Of a stretch of DNA of 64,000 nucleotides, positions 55,486-64,000 are shown in pieces (positions within the stretch are counted from its first letter, which is position 1; each line of letters begins with the position of its first letter). Under the pieces are notes generated by a model. That model ran no database searches. It saw only the letters and a program-made list of their open reading frames with translations, and was not told where the DNA came from. The stretch spans positions 64,117,754-64,181,753 of the forward strand of contig NC_061508.1 in assembly GCF_022539505.1 (NCBI RefSeq), given 5' to 3'. The stretch is from Lolium rigidum. Taxonomy: Eukaryota; Streptophyta; Magnoliopsida; Poales; Poaceae. Position numbers and translations under genes: made by a program.

Positions 55486-56540
55486 TGATGAGGTCTAAGA
55501 CCCCGTGTGTGGCCCGATCTTGCGGATTGACTTCGAAACCAAGGGGTGAGATGGGAAAACGCGAGGAACACGAAGAACACCACGAACACGAGGAACTCCG
55601 AGACTAACGCACGCACACCAACCCGATACACCCGATGCTTACCTCCGTGGCTCGATGGACCACGCCAATAGAATCTCCGAGGAAGAGACACGCGGTAGAA
55701 TTCCCGGAGAGAGATTGGGATTGGAGAGGAAGAGCTTGGGGAAGGAGAGAGAGTAACAAGTACTAGAATCTCCTTCAACAAGATCTAAGTCAACAACCAA
55801 GGTGCCTTGATTACGGAGGGATGATACCCAAGGGAGACTAAGCTCAAAGGTAGGTTTGAGTTCAAAACAAGTCTAAAGAGCTAATGAGGGGTTCCGGCTA
55901 CGTATATAGGCACACATGGCCAGCGAGGGCGAACAGGTACGCAAAAGGATAAGTTAAGGCAGTTTGGTGGGGTACTCTCGTCAGGTCCGGTTTGGGATCC
56001 GGTCTGACCGGGCCTGTGACCGGGCTGTCCGGTCATGGGTCCGGTCTGACCGGGCCGTCCGGTCCTGGGTCCGGTCGACCGGTCGGAAACCGGGAAACTG
56101 CGAGGTTTCCGGTCCTGCGTCCGGTCGTCGTCCGGTACGAGGGAGCTGGTCCGGTTTGCGGCCGGTTGACCGGGCCCGTGACCGGGGCGCCCGGCTGAGG
56201 GTCCGGTCTGACCGGGTCCTGGACCGGCCAGCGTCCGTCTCTTCCTTGGAGCGCTTCGAGCGACGTCGGCTTCGGCTTCATGATCATCTCCATGTCCAGC
56301 TGCTTCTCTCCCTCCCTTGACCTTGGCGCCTCCTCCTCTCCGGGGTCTTGATGCGCCTTGTACCTAATGACACATAGCACGTCGGCATGAGGTAGCAATC
56401 CATCCAAAGGGGTACCAAGATCAAGGGTGGTGAGGAGCGAGTTCACCTCATCATGTAGAGCCTTGGCTCGGGCTCGTGTCATCGGTCCACTTGGGGGACT
56501 AGTTGGTCTTGATGGAGTGTCGTCGGTGAGCGGGGCTACA
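55486..56540 (-). mobile_element. 3' LTR of element B
   Basis: 1055 bp, TGTAGCCCCG to CTCATCA on the minus strand. It contains the CCGGTC/GACCGG cluster (55985-56225) and, near its start, a coding remnant for GPMTRARAKALHDEVNSLL. The TATA box position (55903-55908) is altered compared with LTR A. The 5' LTR lies beyond the window. Confidence 0.9.
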
Positions 56541-56555
56541 TCATCTCCCCCCTTG
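56541..56555 (-). other. Polypurine tract of element B, containing the pol stop codon
   Basis: The minus strand reads AAGGGGGGAGATGA directly before the LTR. The last three bases are the in-frame TGA that ends the polyprotein. Confidence 0.85.
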
Positions 56556-59500
56556 GGAAAGAGTCGTCCTCGACTCGTGGCCTTCCTCATCTCCATGATA
56601 GGGTGACAAGTCGGAGACATTGAACGTGTTGCTCACCAAGTACTTGGAGGTGGGGATGTCGATGACGTAAGCGTTGTTGTTGATGCGTTTGAGGACCTTG
56701 AAGGGACCATCTCCTCTTGGCTTGAGCTTCGAGTTGCGTTCATGAGGGAATCTTTCCTTCCGGAGGTGGATCCAAACGAGGTCGCCTTCTTGAAATATGC
56801 GTTCCTTCTTCTTGGCGTTGAGGCGGGTAGCTTGACGAAGCACATGTTCTTGAATGGTATCTCTTGTCTCTTCATGAAGTTTCTTGACGGCGGCGGTGCG
56901 CTTGTCGAAGTCCATGTTGATCCGCTCATGAAGGGGGAGCGGTAGTATGTCGAGTGCCGTGAGCGGCTCAAACCCGTAGACGACCATGAAGGGACTCCTT
57001 GATGTAGTCGAGTGCTTGGCGCGGTTGTAGGCGAACTCCGCGTGTGGAAGGCATTCCTCCCATGACTTCAAGTTTTTCTTCACGAGGATGCGTAGAAGGG
57101 TGGAGAGGCTTCGATTGACCACTTCCGTTTGGCCGTCCGTTTGCGGATGCGAGGATGATGAGAATAAGAGCTTCACTCCAAACTTTGCCATGAGCGACTT
57201 CCAAAGATAACTCATGAACTTGACGTCCCGATCCGACACAATGCTTTGCGGCACTCCATGTAGGCGAACAATTTCCCTGAAAAACAATGAAGCAATGTGT
57301 GAAGCATCATCGCTCTTATGGCAAGGTATGAAATGAGCCATCTTAGAGAATCTATCCACTACCACAAATATAGAATCATGACCATGCTTAGTGCGAGGCA
57401 ATCCTAGAACAAAATCCATGCTAATATCCGTCCATGGTGCATGAGGTATAGGCAAATGCGTGTAAAGACCATAGGGATTGGAAGTAGACTTAGCTTGAAG
57501 GCATGTCGTGCAACGGTTGCAAAGGCGCTCGACGTCCCGCTTCATCTTCGGCCAATAATAGTGAGTGGATAACATCGCAAGTGTCTTGTCTCGACCAAAA
57601 TGTCCCATAAGGCCACCACCATGTGACTCTTGCAAGAGTAACTTTCGAAGAGAAGACTCGGGAATGCAAATTTTGTTGGCTTTAAACAAGTAGCCTTTGT
57701 GCAAATAGAAGTCATCAAATCCTCGGTCAACGGAACACTTCTCAAATATCGGAGCAAAGAAAGAATCGGAAGTATAGAGTTCTTTGATCTCTTCGAGTCC
57801 CAAGACATGAAAATCCAAGCGAGTCAACAAAAGGGTGTTTTTGCGGGAAAGAGCATCCGCCACTACATTGTCCTTGCCCTTCTTGTATTTGATGACATAC
57901 GGGAAGGACTCAATGAACTCAACCCATTTTGCATGACGTTTGTTTAAATTGTGTTGGCTTTTCAAGTACTTCAAAGACTCATGGTCGGAATGAATGATAA
58001 ACTCTTTTGGCCACAGATAGGGTTGCCAAACTTCAAGAACACGAACCAAAGCGTAGAGCTCCTTGTCATATATAGGATAGTTGAGGCGTGCGCCATCTAA
58101 CTTCTCACTATAGTATGCCACGGGTTTGCCCTCTTGCATAAGAACGCCACCAATACCAAGCCCACTTGCATCACACTCAATCTCAAAAGTTTTGGCAAAA
58201 TTTGGAAGAACAAGAAGGGGAGCTTCGGTAAGGCGTTTCTTCAACTCATCAAAAGCATTTTGTTGGGCTTTTCCCCAAACAAACGGAACATTCTTCTTGG
58301 TAAGCTCATTCAAAGGGCAAGCGATGGTGCTAAAGTCTTTCACAAAGCGGCGGTAGAAACCGGCAAGTCCATGAAAACTTCGGACTTGGCCAACATTTGT
58401 AGGAGTAGGCCAATTATGGATGGCCTCTACCATAGAAGAATCAACTTCAATCCCATTAGCGGAAACCACAAAGCCAAGGAAAACCAATTTGTTTTGAGCA
58501 AATGTGCACTTGGGGAGGTTAGCATAAAGCTTTTCATGACGCAAGATGCACAAGACTTCTCTCACATGTTGCACATGGTCCTCGAGACTTTTGCTATAAA
58601 TGAGAATATCATCGAAATAGACAACCACACTCTTGCCAATGAGAGGACGCAAGATGTGATTCATGAGGCGCATGAAAGTTGATGGAGCATTGGAATGACC
58701 GAAAGGCATAACGAGCCATTCATATAGACCGAGTTTGGTCTTGAATGCCGTTTTCCATTCATCACCAATAGCCATGCGGATTTGATGGTAACCACTACGC
58801 AAATCTATTTTAGAGAAAATCGTGGCACCACTAAGTTCATCAAGCATGTCATCTAAACGTGGAATGGGATGGCGGTAACGGACGGTAATGGCATTGATGG
58901 GTCGACAATCCATACACATCCGTTGCGTCTCATCCGGTTTAGGCACAAGAATCACGGGAACCGCACAAGGGCTAAGGCTTTCGCGGACGTACCCTTTAGC
59001 GAGGAGGTCTTGTATTTGGCGTTGGATCTCCTTTGTCTCTTCGGGGTTGGTGCGGTAGGCGGCACGGTTTGGAAGCGGAGCGCCGGGTATGAGGTCGATG
59101 CGGTGCTCGATGCCTCGAAGCGGTGGTAGTCCATGAGGGAGCTCGTCGGGGAAGACATCTTGGAACTCCTTCAAAATAGACAACAAAGACGAAGGAATTG
59201 TGGTTAAGTCGTTAGTCTCCGATGACGGTCCCTTGCAAATGAGGACGTAGTGCAATATGGTGGATGGGTTTGCTTGCACTTCTCTCCACTCGCTTTTGGT
59301 GGCTAGGAGGACGCTCTTTCGCTCACTCATGTATGGCTTGTGGCGCTCACTCTCCATTTGGTGGGTCGCTCCCTCACCTCTCAACTCACTATGGTGGGAG
59401 TGATGTTGTGCCCTCGCTAGAGCCTTCGCATTGTCGGCGATGATTTGGCTAGGAGTCATGGGGCGTAGCTCGAACTTCTTGTCGTTGACCTTGAAGGTGT

Positions 59501-59898
59501 ATGTGTTGGAGAGTCCATCATGTATAGCCTTCTTGTCATATTGCCAAGGGCGGCCAAGCAACATGTGGCACACCGTCATGGGTACTACGTCACACTCAAT
59601 AGTATCCTCATAAGGTCCAATCTTGAAAGTGACGGTGACGGTATGTTGTATCTTGACGTTGCCCTTGTCACTCAACCATTGGATATGGTAAGGGTGAGGG
59701 TGCTTGCGGAGAGTGAGGTTGAGCTTCTCACATAACTCGGTGCTTGCAAGGTTATGGCAACTTCCACCATCTATGATGACCTTGATCGACTTGCCACCAA
59801 TTCCGGCACGGGTTTGGAAGATGTTGCACCGTTGTTCTTCCCTAGCTTGAGGTTGAGTTGTTAGCACCCTTGTGACCACAAGTGAGGGACTTGGGTCA
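56541..59898 (-). CDS. Element B pol: protease, reverse transcriptase, RNase H, integrase
   Basis: An uninterrupted frame of about 1119 codons up to the Helitron junction; the ORF's first ~178 residues (59899-60431) are Helitron sequence. Order: retropepsin-like site ([11 protein letters not shown]), reverse transcriptase with [36 protein letters not shown] and YFDDILIYS; RNase H with [16 protein letters not shown] and [10 protein letters not shown]; integrase with an HHCC domain, DFVLGLP, SDRDVKF and [14 protein letters not shown], then a GPF-type C-terminal module ([20 protein letters not shown]) and [10 protein letters not shown]. No chromodomain was seen. All catalytic residues appear present, so pol looks recently active; the Helitron separates it from gag. 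A CRM-like clade is likely but not certain. Confidence 0.92.
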
Positions 59899-62472
59899 TC
59901 TATACCTAATAATAAAGGAGCTAAGGTTTCTGCCAAAATTTTCGTCCAACTTTTACTTGGACCATTTTGCCCTCCCACCAAGTCGCATAATACTACAATA
60001 GTGCCATTACATACCGGTTCCTTTAAAAAAAATCCCGTACGGAACGAACCCACCGTGTATATTGCTTGACGGGCAACAGCCGAGCAGTAGTGGCAACAGC
60101 GATGATTGATGCAGACGCGAGCGAGACCGGCGACCGGAGCGCTGGAGGAGGATGTGGAGGTTGTGCCACGTTTTTTCCTTTTGGGGCGCCAAGCATACGT
60201 CGCGTGCGGGGCTTGGGGCGGAGCGGAAGCGAGGTGGCCGTCGGCGTTGGGGTGCTGCACGGGCGGGGCGGGGCGGAGCGGAGGCGAGGTGGCCGTCGCC
60301 GGTGGGGTGCTGACGAGCGGGGCGGACCGAAGGCGAGGTAGAGCGAGCGCGGGCGGTGGGCCTGTGCGGCGCGGTGGATGGCCGGCGGCGATGTTGACCT
60401 GCGGGTCAGGGCGCGAGAGGATCCATGGCATCGGGGCGCGGTTCGTTTAGTTTTCCTTTTTTTTTTCTTCCTGTAGCCGATAGCCAGAGCAGAGAACTGC
60501 TCTACCGCGCGGCGCGATGCGCGCTCCTCTCGCCCGTCGGCCAGAACCGTGTTCGTGCTCGGAGCAGCGCTACGGGAGTGCAAGGAGGGGAGGGGAGAGG
60601 GGGTGGATAGGATTCGCGGTGTGTGGTAAGAGTAGATGAGGTGTTCTTCCCCGCGAGATTGGTCACCATCCACTTCTCCTTCACACGGTCCGCTCCAGCG
60701 CTCAATGGAGAGCACAGCACCTCCTCCAGTCATCCAACCATGCCCACCCCATCCGGCTCGCCACCATGGACGATCCCCATCCATCTTGCTGATGCGGCAT
60801 GTTCGGATTTTCTCCACCGCCGGAATCCCCACCGCTACCGAAATTCCAAAACAACGTCAGAGTTCATAGCTTCCACAGTCCCCCGACCAGAAGCCAGTTC
60901 ATCTCTGATGAGGCCACCCGTCGCCGTCAAGGTCTTCCTTGCACCTCAAGGTTGTGCTCCCGCCGCCGATTTAACCCAACCATAGTCCCTTTTCTCGATC
61001 CGGTACGGAATCGAAGGCCCTGGTGGCTGGTGCCGCATGCGTGGCTGCAACTCCCCACCAGCCCTGGTGCCGCCTGCAGCTCCGGACCGGCCGGCCACAG
61101 CCCACAGTTGCTAGGCTGGGTTCCTGAATATTACAACCACGTTGTGCCAGCCATCAATGATGGTCGGCCTGTGCCAGCGGCCAAGCAGCCCAATTAAGGA
61201 ACGAAGAACCGATCCGGCGATTTAGCAAGGAACGAATTATCGACTCAACATCTACGCATAGTCCCACCTCGCTACCGTACAAGGAATCCCACCGGTTTAT
61301 ATTCTCAAATTTTCTGGGTTGTAACAAGCCACTACCAGCAGCAACATCATTGTACGGTTTAAGATATAATGCCGGAGAGGATTTTGAAAAGGAAATTGCA
61401 AAGCTGGGTGGCATGAGAAAGGAAACAAACTAGAGAGAGATTGGAAGCGGGAGGAACTGGAAAGCCGAATCAAAGGAAGGAAAGGAAGGGTAGTAGGGGC
61501 GACCGCCGGAGAGAGATTGGACGGAAGGAGCGCCGATGAGCCGGCGATTGGCGGCAGAGGGACTGTGCAAGCCGTGACGGAGATCAATTTCGGTGAATCG
61601 GCCCTGCTCCGATAGGGATGGAAGCATAGTGATGTTTGTGTGCTGCTCCGATATTCAGTTGCTGCATTGCCTGTACATTGTATTTTGTAAACATCAAAAT
61701 TTTCAGTAGTATGTGCTTAACTATGGTGGCTAATGATTTTTTTTTGAGGAAAATTGCTTATCGGTGTCAACTCGGTCGGCCGACAATTAGCGATTAATAG
61801 GTAAATTGGCCAATTAATCGGTGATAAATGAGTTAATCGGCCGACAAATAAGTTTATCGGCTAATCGGTGACCACCCGAGTAGCAATTAATCGGTCAATT
61901 AATCGTTGAATTGGACGATTTTTTGAACAATGATTTTTAGTACTACTGTGATTGTGATTGTTGCATAGAATCCCACTTTGTACACATAAATCAACTATTT
62001 GTAGATATTTGAAATGCTTGTTGCAAAGATAGTTATAGGACATTATTGATATACACCAGATTGAATATGGAAGTTGTAATTGAGACCACCCGCTAAAGAT
62101 AAATTTACATGAAGAAATGTGCGGGAGATGACCTTACCGTCCACAATGGGCATGATTAGAAGGGAAATAAGAAACCAAAAAACACAATGATCTCATTTGC
62201 CGAGGAGAAAAAAGGTTAAAAATGATAATTAGCCTAACCTGAAACCTAACTTCTGTTTAGCCATCGGCGATGGATAAAATAGAGGCCAGAGTGTGTGACT
62301 AAGGGGAGTGTGAAGTATGATTAGCCACAGAGGAAAAGTTTTGGCAAAATTTGCAGGGGCTTTTTTTTGCGTATAAATTTGCAGGGGCTTTGAACATCAT
62401 CTTGAGCACGCACGGCTGCTATCAACTACATCATTGAAGTATTTCCGTAGCAACGCACGGGTTTTGTGCTAG
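59899..62472 (+). mobile_element. Non-autonomous Helitron inserted in element B
   Basis: 2574 bp. Starts TCTATACCTAATAATAAAGG, ends GTGCTAG (CTRR type), has a hairpin 8 bp before the end, and lies exactly between A and T of the host. Element A carries the uninterrupted site GGGTCATGCTCAC at about 1148-1160, which fixes both ends. No Rep or helicase sequence is present. The middle (60100-61200) is GC-rich and may be a captured gene piece, but the minus ORF at 60023-60832 has no recognisable domain. AT-rich iterated ATTAATCGG words occupy about 61790-61910. Confidence 0.95.
62445..62460 (+). other. Helitron 3' terminal hairpin
   Basis: CCGTAGCAACGCACGG folds with stems CCGT/ACGG and GC/GC around AAC and one bulged base. 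It is followed by GTTTTGTG and the terminal CTAG, the standard Helitron layout. Confidence 0.9.
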
Positions 62473-64000
62473 TGCTCACATAAGAGAGGATCTTCTCCAC
62501 TTCCTTGCTCATAAGCTTCTTCACTTTCCACGGCGGCTTGCACAAGGGCTTCATATTCATCCTCATCAAGCGTCTCGATATCACCATTCTCCATAGTGAT
62601 CATGACCTTGGTGTTCTTGCACTCAAACGATTTGTGACCTTGGGTGCCACACTTGAAGCAAGTGACACTAGAGGGTCCCGTGGATGCCTTAGAGGAGGCG
62701 GTGGAGGAGACCGTTTGCTTCATGCGACTTTGGATAGTCGGCTTCTTGGATGTTGTAGAGGACACGTCGGCCTTGGCACTTGTAGCATGAGGAGTTGATG
62801 TAGTAGAAGGAGTCGATGTAGCGAGCTTGGAGGTGAAGTAGGTCTTGGCCTTGGAGTACTTGATGTCCTCAATCACTTGGCGCTCGGCCTTGGACGCTTG
62901 ATGTACCAACTCAACCATGTTGGAGTAAGGTTGGAACTCCACAATTCGCTTGATGGGATAGTTGAGGCCATTGAAGAAACGAGCAATGGTTTGGTCATCG
63001 GACTCTTGGATGTTGGCTCGCATCATAGTGAGCTCCATCTCCTTGTAGAACTCCTCGACGGTCTTGGTTCCTTGCTTCAACTTTTGAAGCTTGTTGAAGA
63101 GGTCGGTCATGTAGTGCGTGGGGACAAAGCGAGCATGCATCTCTTTCTTCATTTCTTCCCAAGTGGCAATTGGAGGTTCACCCTTCTCTTCTCGAAGAGT
63201 GAGGACTTGCTCCGACCAAGTGTTTGCGTAGTCCTCGAACTCAAGGGACGCCATAGCCACCTTCTTGGCACCGGAGTAGTTGTGGATGCGGAATATCTTG
63301 TCAACCTTGAGTGCCCATGAGAGGTAGGCCTCGGCATCTTCTTCTCCCTTGAACTTTGGCATGGTGAACTTGAGTCTTCCAAACATGTTCTCTTCATCCT
63401 CCAAATTTCTTCGCCTAGGAGGGGCACCTTCATCTCTTGCGGCTTGAGGAGGAATAGGAGGTCTTCTACGGCCAACCATAGCATTGGGTTGGCGTTGGAG
63501 GTGCACACTTGCTTCACTTGGTTCACGGTGAGGATGTGGTTGAAGATCTTGACGAGGTGGTTGACGACGCCCAAAGATGGCCCTCTCATCTTGCTCATGT
63601 GGTGGATCTCCTCTTCCACGTTGGTCATGGCGAGGATGATTGCGAAGATCACGCCTCGGTTGGTCTTGATGTCCATGACCTTGAGCATCACCATGTGGCT
63701 CCATGTTGTGGAAGACGTTGTCATGTGGGTGGCCATCACGCCCATGGTGGGCATGGCCATCCGGTTGAGGACGATCTTGTGGAGGACGTTCGTGTGGTCG
63801 AGCATGGCGGTGTATTTCTCCTCGCCTAGAGTTGGAGCGAGAGTCTTCATGACGAGCATGTGAGCGATGCGGTCGATGATGGTCTTCATGCCTTCAGGAG
63901 GAGCTTGAGGACGAACGGTGACCATGAGAGTAGTAATCTTGTGATGAGCTTGAGGATGATGAAGTAGAGCGGTGTCGGCGATGACGACCCAAGTTGGTGA
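62473..64000 (-). CDS. Element B gag, N terminus beyond the window
   Basis: The frame is open from the right window edge to 62469, where the Helitron end supplies a TAG stop. It shows the same linker, gag domain (FGRLKFTMPKFKGEEDAEAY, EEFYKEMELTMMRANIQESD) and CCHC zinc knuckle (CFKCGTQGHKSFEC, about 62620-62665) as element A. The first in-window ATG (63704) is internal to the linker; the true start, by comparison with A, is beyond base 64000. Gag and pol share one frame, and the Helitron length is a multiple of three, but its stop codons prevent read-through. Confidence 0.88.

Noticed and set aside
59899..60431. N-terminal 178 residues of the long pol ORF of element B
   Set aside because: They are Helitron sequence read in frame by chance; the retrotransposon part starts at the junction at 59898.
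60023..60832. 269-codon minus ORF in the Helitron
   Set aside because: It lies in GC-rich, low-complexity sequence; no Rep, helicase or host domain is recognisable. It remains possible that it overlaps a captured exon.

Overview
The window is intergenic DNA from a large grass genome, most likely a Triticeae species (wheat, barley or Aegilops type). I see no intact host gene. Almost every base belongs to transposable elements, several nested inside one another, plus one satellite-like array. The organism call rests on the element types: Ty3/gypsy families with tRNA-iMet or tRNA-Asp primer sites, an Athila-type element, CACTA and Mutator-type DNA elements, Stowaway-like MITEs, a grass-type SINE and a Helitron with classic termini. 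Family names are withheld because no library search was possible.

Layout. Bases 1-5270: 5' part of a minus-strand gypsy element (A) with gag-pol, leader and 5' LTR. 5271-6002: a short duplicate of the right flank of a later Athila insertion. 6003-11289: a plus-strand non-autonomous LTR element (C). 11290-18040: CACTA-related DNA, a Mutator-type MITE, an LTR (J), gene-like exons with a SINE in an intron, and a (TTG)30-tailed retroposon end. 18041-31675: a small minus-strand copia-like element split by an LTR (F) and by a full-length defective Athila-type element (D, 20179-31502), which itself holds an LTR insertion with a 100-N gap. 31676-35100: CACTA-like flank and a MITE cluster. 35100-41888: about 6.6 kb of ~305-340 bp repeats with telomere-like motifs and a recurring spacer. 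41889-45278: another non-autonomous element (E), cut by a CACTA end (45279). 47116-53541: a complete LTR element (H) with an unfamiliar repeat-containing protein. 55486-64000: a second copy (B) of the element-A family, split between gag and protease by a 2574-bp Helitron.

The relationships are the most informative part. A provides the empty site that proves the Helitron ends in B. H shares primer-site context, leader sequence and the last ~45 bp before its 3' LTR with the A/B family, although its gag-pol has been replaced by an unrelated ORF. H therefore looks like a non-autonomous partner that uses A/B proteins. C and E look like similar partners of a tRNA-Asp-primed gypsy family. Target-site duplications were found by eye for D (CCCAC), the LTR inside D (TACAT), H (AATAC), F (CATGC), the Mutator MITE (TAGATTTAA), a second MITE (CGGGGGCTAGG) and the SINE (AGGCATTGCTTAAT).
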